In this document: positions 37,182 through 47,380 of the stretch, piece after piece
How the letters are laid out: every line of letters begins with the position of its first letter
How positions within the stretch are numbered: the stretch's first letter is position 1
Origin: Aequorivita sp.
Lineage (GTDB): Bacteria > Bacteroidota > Bacteroidia > Flavobacteriales > Flavobacteriaceae
Assembly (NCBI GenBank): GCA_024637015.1
Contig: JAGXGE010000034.1
Span: 1 to 59,725 of the forward strand
Direction of reading: 5' to 3'
DNA: 59,725 nt
The notes under the pieces: generated by a model
Databases searched by the model: none
Told to the model about the DNA's origin: nothing
What the model saw: the letters and a program-made list of their open reading frames with translations, nothing else
Made by a program: the position numbers and the translations under genes

Positions 37182-38555
37182 ATGAAGAAGTTTATTGCAT
37201 TAACTGCGATTGTTGCCTTTTTGTTCAGTTGTAACTCCGGAGACCGGGGAGAACTAGTCGGGGCAAAAGGTAAAAAATGGTATCCTCAAAAGCCTTACGG
37301 AATGACGCTAATCCCAGGTGGGTCATTCATCATGGGTAAAAGTGATGACGATTTTTATGCTGTAAATGATGCGCCAACAAAGACCGTTACCGTTCGTTCT
37401 TTCTATATGGACGAAACCGAAATAACTAATGCCGAGTATCGCCAGTTTGTAAATTGGGTAAGAGATTCCACAGTTAGATTGCGTCTTGCAATTATGGCTG
37501 ATGAAAATGGCGCAACTCCTGGAGATGGTGGAATAGGTGAATTTGCTTTTGTTGACCAAGAGAATGAAGAAATGACCCCATACCAACAGTATATGTATGA
37601 CAATTATTTCGGGATGGGCGAAGATTACTACGCTGGACGAAAGTTAAACGATAAAGTTGATTTAATTTGGGAAACTGCTGAATATCCTGACGAGTTCTAT
37701 TCTGAAGTTATGGACACTATGTATATTCCAACGGAAGAAGCTTATAACGGACAGCGTACCATTGATGTTACTAAATTGAATTTCCAATACACATATATGG
37801 ATATTCAATCTGCTGCAAGAGATAAGACTAAAAATAGAAAAGATTTCATCAAAAAAGAAGAACTTAATATCTATCCAGACACCACTGTGTGGATTAAAGA
37901 TTTCAACTATTCTTATAACGAGCCCATGCACAATGACTATTTCTGGCACGAAGCCTATGGAGATTATCCTGTAGTTGGTGTAACCTGGAAACAGGCCAAG
38001 GCATTCTGTGCTTGGAGAACGCTTTATAAAAACTCGTACCAAAAATCAAAAAACAAAAATTTTATAAACTCCTTCCGTCTTCCGGGTGAAGCAGAATGGG
38101 AGTATGCTGCACGTGGCGGTCTAGAATCCGCAACCTACCCTTGGGGTGGTCCTTATGCCAAAAATGATCGAGGTTGTTTTATGGCCAACTTTAAGCCATT
38201 GCGTGGTGATTATGCTGCCGATCAAGCACTGTATACTGTTGAAGCCGATGCCTATGAGCCAAACGACTTTAACCTTTATAATATGGCAGGAAACGTGTCT
38301 GAATGGGTAGCTTCTTCTTATGATCCTGCTTCTTATAACTATACTTCTACAATGAACCCGAATGTGAACGATCCAGACAATATGCGTAAAGTTGTTCGTG
38401 GTGGTTCATGGAAAGATGTTGCTTACTTTCTTCAAGTAAGTACCCGTGATTATGAATATGCAGATTCTGCAAGAAGTTATATTGGCTTCAGAACTGTACA
38501 GGATTATATGGGTACAGACGTTACACTTAATGATAAACTAGGCGACGCACGTTAA
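37182..38555 (+). CDS. gldK: Gliding motility/type IX secretion lipoprotein GldK
   Basis: The 457-aa protein has a lipoprotein signal (MKKFIALTAIVAFLFSC, Cys17) and a formylglycine-generating-enzyme (SUMF1-like) fold: TLIPGGSFIMGKSDDD, MDETEITNAEYRQFVNW, FRLPGEAEWEYAARGG and MAGNVSEWVASSYDP. GldK/PorK forms the periplasmic ring of the type IX secretion system under the outer membrane together with GldN. The gene begins the gldKLMN run. Confidence 0.94.
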   Translation: MKKFIALTAIVAFLFSCNSGDRGELVGAKGKKWYPQKPYGMTLIPGGSFIMGKSDDDFYAVNDAPTKTVTVRSFYMDETEITNAEYRQFVNWVRDSTVRLRLAIMADENGATPGDGGIGEFAFVDQENEEMTPYQQYMYDNYFGMGEDYYAGRKLNDKVDLIWETAEYPDEFYSEVMDTMYIPTEEAYNGQRTIDVTKLNFQYTYMDIQSAARDKTKNRKDFIKKEELNIYPDTTVWIKDFNYSYNEPMHNDYFWHEAYGDYPVVGVTWKQAKAFCAWRTLYKNSYQKSKNKNFINSFRLPGEAEWEYAARGGLESATYPWGGPYAKNDRGCFMANFKPLRGDYAADQALYTVEADAYEPNDFNLYNMAGNVSEWVASSYDPASYNYTSTMNPNVNDPDNMRKVVRGGSWKDVAYFLQVSTRDYEYADSARSYIGFRTVQDYMGTDVTLNDKLGDAR

Positions 38556-38633
38556 GCAATTAACGAATAAACCAAATCAACCTTAAATATTTTAACCTTA
38601 ACTAAAAACACCTCAATTAAAAATTAACTTATT

Positions 38634-39293
38634 ATGGCACAAGCAAGATCATCTAAAAAACTATTTAACATGGCCTATGGCCTTGGAGCATCCATTGTAA
38701 TTTTAGGAGCACTTTTCAAAATACTTCACTGGGAGCTTCCATTAGGCTTTACCACACTTACAGGTGGTTTCCTCTTGGCTGTCGGACTTATAACTGAAGC
38801 AATTATTTTCGCAATCTCTGCTTTCGAACCAGTTGATGATGATTTGGACTGGTCTTTAGTTTACCCGGAATTGGCTGGTAGTGCCAGTCAGGACAGAAAG
38901 AAAAAAGAACCAGAAGATGCAAAAGGTATATTATCTAAAAAATTAGACGAAATGCTAAAAGATGCACGCATCGATTCAGAATTAATGGATAGCCTTACAA
39001 CTAGCATTCGTTCTTTTGAAGACGCTGCAAAAGGAATGGCCCCTACTGCTGAAGCTATGAACTCTACTAAAAGATACAGTGAGGAAATGGCACTTGCAGC
39101 AGCTCAAATGGATTCATTAAACAGCTTGTATAAAGTTCAAATTGAATCAACAAGCCGTCAAACTGAAGCAAACGAACAAGTTGCCGAAAATGCGGAACAA
39201 CTGAAACAACAAATGCAGCACTTGGCCACCAACCTTTCTTCATTGAATGGAGTTTATGGAGGTATGCTTTCTGCAATGACCAATAGAAATTAA
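38634..39293 (+). CDS. gldL: Gliding motility/T9SS motor protein GldL
   Basis: The 219-aa protein has two transmembrane helices near the N-terminus (YGLGASIVILGALFKILHW and a second containing FLLAVGLITEAIIFAISAF), the latter with a buried Glu typical of the proton-driven GldL motor. A coiled-coil cytoplasmic C-terminal part rich in Gln and Ala follows. With GldM it forms the inner-membrane rotary motor that powers gliding and type IX secretion. Confidence 0.95.
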   Translation: MAQARSSKKLFNMAYGLGASIVILGALFKILHWELPLGFTTLTGGFLLAVGLITEAIIFAISAFEPVDDDLDWSLVYPELAGSASQDRKKKEPEDAKGILSKKLDEMLKDARIDSELMDSLTTSIRSFEDAAKGMAPTAEAMNSTKRYSEEMALAAAQMDSLNSLYKVQIESTSRQTEANEQVAENAEQLKQQMQHLATNLSSLNGVYGGMLSAMTNRN

Positions 39294-39343
39294 GTTTTCC
39301 TATTAACCAAAATAATTTTTATAAACTAAAAAACTATTAAAAA

Positions 39344-40903
39344 ATGGCTAAAGGAGCTTTATCCCCCAGGCAAAAGATGATTAACCTGATGTATCTGGTT
39401 TTCATCGCGATGCTTGCATTAAACATGTCCAAAGAAGTATTATCTGCTTTTGGATTATTAAACAATAAAATAGAAAAGGCAAATACCAATGCTGAACAGC
39501 GTAATATGGCATTCTTAGAAAGCCTTGAGACGAAAGCTAATGATGCTCCAGAACAATATGCCTCACTTTATAGAAAGGCTCAACAGGTAAATCAGGCTTC
39601 TGAAAAATTGGATACTTACATTAGCTCTTTAAAAACGGATGCGATAAAGAATATAGAGGATCCTCACGACTATGAAGTTATGGATAAGCCCGATCACTTT
39701 AACAATCTCTTTTTTACTGGAGATAAGTATAAGCCAGAAGGACAGGTTTTTATTGATAAAATGAATGAATATCGAACAGAAATGAATTCTATTCTTGGAG
39801 ACTCTTTAGCTCCAGAAATAAAAGCTTCAATAAATCAAAACTTTTCAACTTCACCCGAAACAAATAGAGATGGGAAAGAAATTGAATGGCTTAATTATAA
39901 CTATGAAGGATTTCCGTTGATAGCATCATTAACAAAGCTTACTCAGATACAAGCTGATATTAAAACAACAAAGAGTGAGTTGTTAAGCAAAATGTTGGGA
40001 GGAGTTCAAGCTGATGCCCTTGCACTAAAGAACTATGATGCTTTTATGACGGTAAAGAAAAGTGCTTTTTATTCGGGAGAAACTTTTGATGGATCTATTA
40101 TTTTAGGACGTGTTGACCCTAATACCGTTCCAAAAAGAGAAGAACTTACCTTAGATGGCAGAAAATTGGTTAGAGGTACTGATTATGATATTAATGGTGG
40201 TAGAATAACATTAAAAGTTGGAGCAGGAAGTCCTGGAGATCATAAGATTGAAGGAACACTTTATTATGGAGAAGAAGGTGATTTGACTGAAGTAAATATT
40301 GAAACTGGTTTTGCGACTATTAACAAACCAAATTCAGCTGTAATTGCTGCAGATAAAATGAATGTAGTTTACCGTGGAGTGGATAACCCAATGACGGTTT
40401 CTATTCCAGGAATTCCAGACAATAATGTTAACGCTTCAGCGGCTGGTCTTTCAAGAGTTGCAGGTAGTAAATATGTAATGCGACCTGGATCTGGTAGGAC
40501 TGTAAATATTACAGCGAGTGGTAAATTACCTGATGGTCAGACCGTAAGTTCATCTTCTGAATTTCGTATTAAAGACATTCCACCACCAGTGGGTGCCATC
40601 CGTGGAGAAACTGGAATTGTGAGAATGGAACGTCAAGGTTTGGAAATTTCGACTATTTCTGCTGTATTGCAAGATTTTGACTTTGAAATAAATATTAATG
40701 TAACAGGTTTCAGCTTTAAAGTTTCAGGGCAACCAACTGTTAAAGTTAATGGAACAAAATTGGATGCCGCTGCTAAAGGTGCATTAAGAAGAGCACAGCG
40801 TGGAGATGCTGTTCAGATCTTTGATATAACTGCAAATCTTGCAGGAAATTCAGGTTATTTATTGAAAAAGATTTCTCCTGTAATTATTGAATTGACAAAC
40901 TAG
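39344..40903 (+). CDS. gldM: Gliding motility/T9SS motor protein GldM
   Basis: The 519-aa protein has one N-terminal membrane helix (MINLMYLVFIAMLALNMS) followed by a long periplasmic region that folds into four domains (helical D1, then beta domains D2-D4). The N-terminal SPRQKMINLMYLVFIAMLAL is a GldM hallmark. GldM rotates with GldL and carries torque to the GldKN ring. It lies 50 nt after gldL in the same operon. Confidence 0.95.
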   Translation: MAKGALSPRQKMINLMYLVFIAMLALNMSKEVLSAFGLLNNKIEKANTNAEQRNMAFLESLETKANDAPEQYASLYRKAQQVNQASEKLDTYISSLKTDAIKNIEDPHDYEVMDKPDHFNNLFFTGDKYKPEGQVFIDKMNEYRTEMNSILGDSLAPEIKASINQNFSTSPETNRDGKEIEWLNYNYEGFPLIASLTKLTQIQADIKTTKSELLSKMLGGVQADALALKNYDAFMTVKKSAFYSGETFDGSIILGRVDPNTVPKREELTLDGRKLVRGTDYDINGGRITLKVGAGSPGDHKIEGTLYYGEEGDLTEVNIETGFATINKPNSAVIAADKMNVVYRGVDNPMTVSIPGIPDNNVNASAAGLSRVAGSKYVMRPGSGRTVNITASGKLPDGQTVSSSSEFRIKDIPPPVGAIRGETGIVRMERQGLEISTISAVLQDFDFEININVTGFSFKVSGQPTVKVNGTKLDAAAKGALRRAQRGDAVQIFDITANLAGNSGYLLKKISPVIIELTN

Positions 40904-40927
40904 TATTTGTATAAAACCCCTATCGAT

Positions 40928-41827
40928 ATGAATTTGAAAAATGTTGTTTTATGTGTTTTTGGCCTTGGAATTGCTGCTAGTGCAAGTGCACAGGTAAATA
41001 TTCTAAATGCCAAGACCCCTGAGGATATAGGCAAAAAGACCGAAGCGCAAATTGCTTATGATAACGATGAGCCGTTGCCGTATGGTTATACGGACGAGCG
41101 CGATGTGTTATGGTCTAAAACAACCTGGGAAATTATTGATCTTGATGAAAGAGTAAATTTTCCATTGTATTATCCTATAGATACAAACAACATTGGTGCA
41201 GACAGACGTTCGCTTTATGACGTTTTGGTGAAAAACATCAAAAATGGAAAAATTGAAAACGTGTACGCAGATTCATATTTTACTGAAAAACGTACCTTGA
41301 AGGATATTGAAGCCTCTTTGGTTTATAGTGACACTACAGATCTTGGTATTGAGCAATACAACGCAGAGGGAACAGTAGATCCACAATACGTACGTCGCTT
41401 TTCTTTGGATGCGGGCGATATTGAAGCATGGCATATTAGAGGCTATTGGTATTTGGACAAACGCCAAGGCGAGCTTAAATATCGTTTATTGGGTATCTGC
41501 CCAGTGGCGAATGAAGCACGTTCCAAAGCATATCCTGATGATGGTCTTGATTCCAAGGTTGAATTATTTTGGATTTGGTTTCCAGGAACACGCGAAGTTT
41601 TACACGAAGCCAAGGCTTTCAACCGATTGAATACCTCGCAACCAATTTCTTATGATCACTTGTTGAATTCAAGACGTTTTGATGCTGTTATTTATAGAGA
41701 AGACAACGTGCAAGGTGATAGGGGTGTAAAAGACTATATCAATGACAATGCACTTATGCAATTATTGGAATCTAAAAGAATAAAAGAACAAATACGGAAT
41801 ATTGAAATAGATTTGTGGAATTATTAA
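40928..41827 (+). CDS. gldN: Gliding motility/T9SS ring protein GldN
   Basis: The ATG at 40928 gives a signal peptide (MNLKNVVLCVFGLGIAASASAQ); a TTG start 21 nt upstream is possible but less likely. The about 299-aa protein has the GldN/PorN features: DERDVLWSKTTWEIIDLDERVNFP, YPIDTNN and the C-terminal FWIWFPGTREVL. It forms the periplasmic ring with GldK. A terminator follows, so gldK-N, and probably topA onward, make one transcription unit. Confidence 0.93.
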   Translation: MNLKNVVLCVFGLGIAASASAQVNILNAKTPEDIGKKTEAQIAYDNDEPLPYGYTDERDVLWSKTTWEIIDLDERVNFPLYYPIDTNNIGADRRSLYDVLVKNIKNGKIENVYADSYFTEKRTLKDIEASLVYSDTTDLGIEQYNAEGTVDPQYVRRFSLDAGDIEAWHIRGYWYLDKRQGELKYRLLGICPVANEARSKAYPDDGLDSKVELFWIWFPGTREVLHEAKAFNRLNTSQPISYDHLLNSRRFDAVIYREDNVQGDRGVKDYINDNALMQLLESKRIKEQIRNIEIDLWNY

Positions 41828-41856
41828 TCAGTTAATGATGCCATAATTTGAAGAAG

Positions 41857-41895
41857 ACCCTTCAAGTTCCATTTCGGAAACTGAAGGGTTTTTTT
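41857..41895 (+). terminator. Terminator after gldN
   Basis: ACCCTTCAAGTTCC pairs, with two mismatches, with GGAAACTGAAGGGT and is followed by a T-tract. Confidence 0.75.
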
Positions 41896-41908
41896 ATTTT
41901 TATAAATA

Positions 41909-42964
41909 ATGATAGAGAAAGATTATATAATCGTAGGACTTGGCATTGCCGGAATTAGTTTTTGTGAACAGCTCCAAAAGCACGGAAAGAGTTTTATAGT
42001 GATTGATAATGGCGAAGAAGGATCAACGGCAAAGTCTGGTGGCGTTTTTAACCCAACGGTGCTTAAACGCTTCACAGCGGCTTGGAACGCATCTGCTTTT
42101 TTCCCAGTTGCTGTTGATTTTTACCATCGACTTTCCGAAAAGCTTCAAGAAAAAATATTTGTAGAAACGCCAATTCTACGAATTTTTAAAAGTATTGAAG
42201 AGCAGAACAATTGGACCGTTGCTAGCGACAAAAGGGAATTACAAGACTTTCTTTCTTCAATATTTTTAAAAAGTACGAATACCGCCGTTGAAGCTCCCTT
42301 CGGTTTTGGTGAAGTTTTGGGAACAGCGCAGATTCATGCAAATAATTTGCTATCCTATTATCGAAATCATTTAAAGGACCAAGAAGCCGCCATACTTACA
42401 GAAGAATTTCAATATACAAGAATTCAGCAGAAAGAGAACAAAGTGTTTTACAAAAACATTTCAGCTAAAAAAATTATTTTTACGGAAGGATCAAAAGTAA
42501 TTGACAATCCATTTTTTCCAAAAAAGGCAATCATCGGAAACAAAGGGGAGTATCTAACCATTAAGGCTCCCTTATTGAAGTTAGAGGTGCTTTTAAAGGG
42601 CTCTATGTATGTAATTCCATTAGGTAATGACGCGTATAAAATTGGCGCAACCTATAGTCGTGATGATTACAGTCTCAATTCAACAGACGAAGCAAGAGAA
42701 GAAATTCTTTCAAAAGTAAAAAGTTTTATTAATTGCCCCTTTGAAGTAATCGAGCAAACCACAGGGGTACGTCCAACAACCAAAGACCACAGACCACTCT
42801 TAGGAAGTTTGGATGAAAATCCGAACTTGGTTTTCTTTAATGGGTTAGGATCGAGAGGGTTTTTGATGGTGCCGCTACTTTCTGAAATACTCTATGATTA
42901 TGCGGAAAATGACATTCCAATAGCAAAAGAAATTGGCATTCAAAGAACAAGCCGCTGGAAATAG
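41909..42964 (+). CDS. FAD-dependent amino acid oxidase-like (DAO family) protein
   Basis: The 351-aa protein starts with a Rossmann FAD-binding motif (DYIIVGLGIAGISFCEQL) and the ribose-binding Asp in FIVIDNGEEGSTAKSGGVFNP. C-terminal PLLGSLDENPNLVFFNGLGSRGFLMVPLL is typical of D-amino acid oxidase/glycine oxidase family enzymes. It resembles the FAD module of MnmC in having TTGVRPTTKDHRPLLG, but the methyltransferase half is missing. Substrate is unknown. It starts 80 nt after gldN, past the terminator. Confidence 0.8.
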   Translation: MIEKDYIIVGLGIAGISFCEQLQKHGKSFIVIDNGEEGSTAKSGGVFNPTVLKRFTAAWNASAFFPVAVDFYHRLSEKLQEKIFVETPILRIFKSIEEQNNWTVASDKRELQDFLSSIFLKSTNTAVEAPFGFGEVLGTAQIHANNLLSYYRNHLKDQEAAILTEEFQYTRIQQKENKVFYKNISAKKIIFTEGSKVIDNPFFPKKAIIGNKGEYLTIKAPLLKLEVLLKGSMYVIPLGNDAYKIGATYSRDDYSLNSTDEAREEILSKVKSFINCPFEVIEQTTGVRPTTKDHRPLLGSLDENPNLVFFNGLGSRGFLMVPLLSEILYDYAENDIPIAKEIGIQRTSRWK

Positions 42965-42978
42965 TTTTTTACTGACTC

Positions 42979-43362
42979 TTATTTAGAAGCCTTTTCGTCA
43001 AAATCAACAAATATATTAATCCAAATATTTCTTGAAATTCGAATAATAATGGGAAACAATATTGCCAAAGTTAAAATTATTGCTAGAAAAGAATAATTTC
43101 TATCAATCCCGATAATTAGATAAGAGATTATAAAAGTTGCAACTGCAATTGCAACGCCAACACCATAACTTACATACATAGCACCGAAAAAAAAAGAAGG
43201 CTCTATTTTAAATTTTTTACCACAGTGGCTACAATAATCGTGCATTTCCATAATTTTGGAAATCTTGTATGGATTTTTTTCCAAATACATTTCGCCCTTA
43301 TGGCACACGGGACATTTTCCGGTAAAAATGCTGTAGAGTTTTGTGCTTTTGAGGAATTGCAT
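42979..43362 (-). CDS. DUF983 family membrane protein
   Basis: The ATG at 43362 (MQFLKSTKLYSIF) is chosen over one 33 nt upstream. The about 127-aa protein has two CxxC pairs (CPVC and CSHC), a PSFFFGAMYVSYGVGVA segment, and two transmembrane helices, as in the DUF983 family. The cysteine pairs probably bind zinc. It is convergent with the FAD protein and divergent from the ABC-F gene. No function is established. Confidence 0.8.
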   Translation of the reverse strand: MQFLKSTKLYSIFTGKCPVCHKGEMYLEKNPYKISKIMEMHDYCSHCGKKFKIEPSFFFGAMYVSYGVGVAIAVATFIISYLIIGIDRNYSFLAIILTLAILFPIIIRISRNIWINIFVDFDEKASK

Positions 43363-43421
43363 AATGTGTTTTTTTAGCACCACAAAATTAAGCATCTTTG
43401 CAAAAAATTTAGTCCTTTTAA

Positions 43422-45332
43422 ATGGTCAATATTCATAATCTTTCGGTTTCCTTTCAAGGTGACTATTTGTTCGAGAAAATAACCTTCCAATTAAAACCTG
43501 GCGATCGGGTAGGTTTGGTTGGTAAAAATGGTGCGGGCAAATCTACCTTGCTTAAAATTATTGCCGGAGAGCAGGAATATGATACGGGCCAAATAGCAAC
43601 CGACAAAGAAATTTCAATCGGTTTTCTAAAACAGGATATCGATTTTGAAAAAGGACGGACCGTTTTAGAAGAATCGTATGAAGCCTTCACCGAAATCAAA
43701 AAGCAGGAAAAACAACTTGCAGAAATAAACAAGCAGCTTGCTGAACGAACCGATTACGAAAGCGACACTTACCACCAGCTGATGGTCGATTTGAATGAGG
43801 TACAGCACCAATACGAAATTCACGGAGGCTATAATTACCAAGGTGAAACCGAACGTATTTTACAAGGTCTCGGTTTTCAGCGGGAAGATTTTACGAAACT
43901 CACAGAAACCTTTTCTGGCGGTTGGCGTATGCGAATTGAATTGGCGAAGCTATTGCTTCAAAACAACGATATTCTGTTGCTGGACGAGCCCACAAACCAC
44001 TTGGATATAGAATCCATCCTTTGGTTGGAAGAATTTTTAAAAGGTTATACTGGCGCAGTTGTAATCGTTTCTCACGATAAAATGTTTTTGGACAACGTAA
44101 CTAATCGAACAATAGAAATTTCCCTCGGAAAGATTTACGATTTCAACAAACCATATTCACAGTATTTAGTGCTTCGGAATGAATTGCGTGAGCAACAATT
44201 GGCTTCGCAAAAAAACCAACAAAAGCAGATTGAGCAAACTGAAAAACTGATTGATAAGTTTCGAGCCAAAGCAAGCAAAGCGACAATGGCGCAATCGCTG
44301 ATAAAAAAATTGGATAAAATTGATCGTATTGAAGTTGACGAAGACGATAACAGTGTGATGTCGCTTCGTTTTCCGGTTTCCATTACTCCAGGAAAAGTGG
44401 TGATTGAGGCCGAAAATATTTCGAAGAGCTATGGTGACAAAAATGTTTTGAACGGCGTAAATCTTTTGGTGGATCGCGACAGCAAACTTGCTTTTGTGGG
44501 CCAAAATGGGCAGGGAAAATCTACTTTGGCGAAAATTATTGTCAAAGAAATAGAATACAGCGGCAAACTCACTTTGGGTCACAATGTGCAGATTGCTTAT
44601 TTTGCTCAAAACCAAGCCGATTATTTGGACGGAAGTAAAACCGTACTCGACACCATGATTGACGCTGCGAACGAAAAAAATAGAAGCCGTGTACGCGATA
44701 TTTTAGGTTCTTTTCTTTTTCGTGGCGATGAAGTGGAAAAATATGTCCGCGTATTGAGTGGTGGTGAACGAAACCGTTTGGCACTGGCGAAATTATTGTT
44801 GCAGCCCTTCAACGTTTTGGTGATGGATGAACCTACAAACCACTTGGATATAAAATCAAAAAACGTATTGAAAGATGCGTTGAAAAGTTTTGAGGGCACT
44901 TTGCTTTTGGTTTCCCACGACCGTGATTTTCTTCAGGGTTTGACCAATAAAGTTTATGAGTTCAAAGACCACCACATCAAAGAATATTTGGGTGATATTG
45001 ATTACTTCCTCGAGCAGCGAAATCTTCAAAACCTCCGCGAAGCTGAAAAACGAACAGTTGTTTCAGAAGTAAAGGAAAAGAGAAGCGCTGGCGAGGAATA
45101 CGAAATTCAGAAAAAAATAAAATCTGCAAAAAACAAACTGAGCAATGTAGAAGCTTCCATTTCGCAATTGGAAAAGGAAATATCAAACATAGACACTGAA
45201 TTGCTTATCAATTACGAAGAAACCATTGCCAAACCCCACTTTTTTGATAAATATCAAGAAAAGAAGAAGAAGCTAAAAAAGCTAATGGAAGAGTGGGAAT
45301 TCCTTCAAGAAACAGTAGAATCCCTATCCTAA
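43422..45332 (+). CDS. ABC-F family ATP-binding protein (Uup-like)
   Basis: The 636-aa soluble protein has two ABC ATPase domains with no membrane segments: GKNGAGKST with signature TFSGGWRMR and LLLDEPTNHLD, then GQNGQGKST with signature VLSGGERNR and VMDEPTNHLD. A linker with charged helices joins them, and a C-terminal coiled coil (about residues 560-636) ends the protein. ABC-F proteins act on the ribosome or on DNA; the C-terminal coiled coil suggests the Uup type. A near-consensus -7 (ATCTTTGC) lies upstream. Confidence 0.9.
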   Translation: MVNIHNLSVSFQGDYLFEKITFQLKPGDRVGLVGKNGAGKSTLLKIIAGEQEYDTGQIATDKEISIGFLKQDIDFEKGRTVLEESYEAFTEIKKQEKQLAEINKQLAERTDYESDTYHQLMVDLNEVQHQYEIHGGYNYQGETERILQGLGFQREDFTKLTETFSGGWRMRIELAKLLLQNNDILLLDEPTNHLDIESILWLEEFLKGYTGAVVIVSHDKMFLDNVTNRTIEISLGKIYDFNKPYSQYLVLRNELREQQLASQKNQQKQIEQTEKLIDKFRAKASKATMAQSLIKKLDKIDRIEVDEDDNSVMSLRFPVSITPGKVVIEAENISKSYGDKNVLNGVNLLVDRDSKLAFVGQNGQGKSTLAKIIVKEIEYSGKLTLGHNVQIAYFAQNQADYLDGSKTVLDTMIDAANEKNRSRVRDILGSFLFRGDEVEKYVRVLSGGERNRLALAKLLLQPFNVLVMDEPTNHLDIKSKNVLKDALKSFEGTLLLVSHDRDFLQGLTNKVYEFKDHHIKEYLGDIDYFLEQRNLQNLREAEKRTVVSEVKEKRSAGEEYEIQKKIKSAKNKLSNVEASISQLEKEISNIDTELLINYEETIAKPHFFDKYQEKKKKLKKLMEEWEFLQETVESLS

Positions 45333-45416
45333 AAACAGGAAAAACCCTGTAAATTCTTTCAATTATTTGTTTTAACTTGTTCTTTTTTAATAAGTTAAAA
45401 ATTAATTGTGGGGATT

Positions 45417-47144
45417 ATGGAAAACGAAAATACTTTTAAACTGTGCATCACTATGGCGGGTGCTGTTTCTGCAGGAGCTTACACTGCGGGCGTTTTGGAT
45501 TATTTAATTGAAACACTCGACCTTTGGGAAAAGGCCAAAGAGAAAAACCGAAAAATAGGAATCACACACCCAGATTACGATCACACTATTCCGATGCACC
45601 AAGTTGAGATTGACGTAATCAGTGGGTCTTCTGCTGGTGGTATTTCAGGCTCGCTGACGTTCATGGCTTTGGCTGATAAGCATTTCAAAAGTTTTAATAA
45701 AGACAATCCCACGGGAAACAATAATATTTTCTATAAAAGCTGGGTGGATATGGGCAACACTGCTGAAAATAGCACAGTGGACAAATTGCTTAATAATGAC
45801 GATCTAAAAGAATATGGTGAGGTGCGTTCTCTGCTGAACACCCAGGCTATTGACGTAATTGCGGACGAAGCATTAAAAGTTCGTGAACAACGCGAAATTC
45901 CAAAATATGCTTCCAATAGTTTGGACGTAATTTTAACGACCACCAATCTGCGCGGTATTAACTTTATGGTGAATTTTGACGATAGTGGTCGCGATACTTC
46001 CAAAGGGACTGTAATTACGAACCACGGTGGATTTTTCAGATATAAACTTAAGAACGAAAAGTTTCCGACTGGAATTCCTGAGAAGGAAGATGAACTCTAT
46101 TATGTGCTCGATATTTCAAATGAAAAGCATATTCAATATCTGAAGGATGCTACGCTCAGTACTGCAGCTTTCCCGGTAGGCTTAAAATCGCGGGAGGTTG
46201 CAATTTCTTCTGAGTACATAAAACGTTACCCCAAGTATTTGTTCAATAAATCAAAAGGCATAGAGCCGCTTTTGCCCGAGGGGGATATTTATAAATTCAA
46301 TTCAGTGGACGGCGGCGTAATAAACAACGAACCCTACGGAATTGGGCTAAAAGTGTTGAAGGAAAAAAATCCAAAAAGCATCGAAAATTGTAAGTATGGT
46401 GTCATAATGATAGATCCTTTTCCCAACAAAGACCACGATGTAGCTGAGAGTGGTAGTAGCATTATGAGTATTGCTGGCGGATTATTTAAAGCGCTTCGCA
46501 ATCAAGTTATGTTCAACCAAGACGGAATTTTGGACGCTTTGGATATGACAGATCGAACCAAATTTTTGATAGAACCTGTTCGAAAAATTGAAAAAGATGG
46601 AAAATGGATACGACCAAAAAATGATTTGGCCGCCGCCCCCATTGGCGGTTTTGCGGGATTTTTGAGTCGTGATTTTAGGGAGCACGATTTTCAATTGGGA
46701 AGAAAAAACTGTCAGGTTTTCTTAAGGTATTATTTTGCAGTAGCTTCTGAAGATATTGAAAAACGGTTGAGCATTGCTGCCAATAGCGCCATAAAAGACC
46801 GCTATCAATTTTCTGTGCCAGCAAAGGATCCCGACGGAGAAAAGTTTTTTCCAATTATTCCTGATATGCGGATGCTTCGTAATTTTGACAATCAAGTTGA
46901 TAAAATAAATTATGGAAAGGATGCAGAAATTCAGGATTTGCCCTATCCCAAATTGTCTTTTTCAGATTTTGAAAATCGCTATAAATCCAAAATAAAAGAT
47001 AGAATCGGACTCATTGTAAAACATTTGTTGAAGAATAAATTTCTTTCTTTTTTGGCAAATTTCTTTTATGCCAAAAACGCGGGTTATAAATTTGTAAAAG
47101 ATGCGCTTTACAAAGAGCTCCACGAGAATGATTTGCTCAAATAA
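45417..47144 (+). CDS. Patatin-like phospholipase domain protein
   Basis: The ATG at 45417 is preferred over a GTG nine nucleotides upstream. The about 575-aa protein has the patatin oxyanion stretch MAGAVSAGAYTAGVLDYL near the N-terminus, the nucleophile motif GSSAG (Ser72), and the catalytic Asp in SVDGGVINNEP (near residue 297). These support an acyl hydrolase of the patatin fold. The large C-terminal half has no recognised domain. A cysteine-rich small gene follows 5 nt later. Confidence 0.83.
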   Translation: MENENTFKLCITMAGAVSAGAYTAGVLDYLIETLDLWEKAKEKNRKIGITHPDYDHTIPMHQVEIDVISGSSAGGISGSLTFMALADKHFKSFNKDNPTGNNNIFYKSWVDMGNTAENSTVDKLLNNDDLKEYGEVRSLLNTQAIDVIADEALKVREQREIPKYASNSLDVILTTTNLRGINFMVNFDDSGRDTSKGTVITNHGGFFRYKLKNEKFPTGIPEKEDELYYVLDISNEKHIQYLKDATLSTAAFPVGLKSREVAISSEYIKRYPKYLFNKSKGIEPLLPEGDIYKFNSVDGGVINNEPYGIGLKVLKEKNPKSIENCKYGVIMIDPFPNKDHDVAESGSSIMSIAGGLFKALRNQVMFNQDGILDALDMTDRTKFLIEPVRKIEKDGKWIRPKNDLAAAPIGGFAGFLSRDFREHDFQLGRKNCQVFLRYYFAVASEDIEKRLSIAANSAIKDRYQFSVPAKDPDGEKFFPIIPDMRMLRNFDNQVDKINYGKDAEIQDLPYPKLSFSDFENRYKSKIKDRIGLIVKHLLKNKFLSFLANFFYAKNAGYKFVKDALYKELHENDLLK

Positions 47145-47149
47145 TAATT

Positions 47150-47332
47150 ATGTACGAACATTTTTTTCAATGCCCCCACTGTTGGGAAGAGATTTCGATG
47201 TTGCTGGATACCTCCGTTCGGCACCAAAAATATATTGAGGATTGCGAAATTTGTTGCAACCCCATCGAGTTGGAAGTATCTATTGAAGATGGCGAGCTTA
47301 TTGGTTTTTCGGCAAATGGTATTGGTCAATAA
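47150..47332 (+). CDS. CPXCG-motif cysteine-rich protein
   Basis: The 60-aa protein has CPHC at residues 8-11 and CEIC plus a following Cys near residue 35, then the stretch NPIELEV. This is the layout of the small CPXCG-type zinc-ribbon family. It starts 5 nt after the patatin stop and is probably cotranscribed. Function is unknown. Confidence 0.75.
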   Translation: MYEHFFQCPHCWEEISMLLDTSVRHQKYIEDCEICCNPIELEVSIEDGELIGFSANGIGQ

Positions 47333-47380
47333 AATTTAATTCTCTAAATTTAAAAAAACCAAAACAACTAAGGCTTTCCT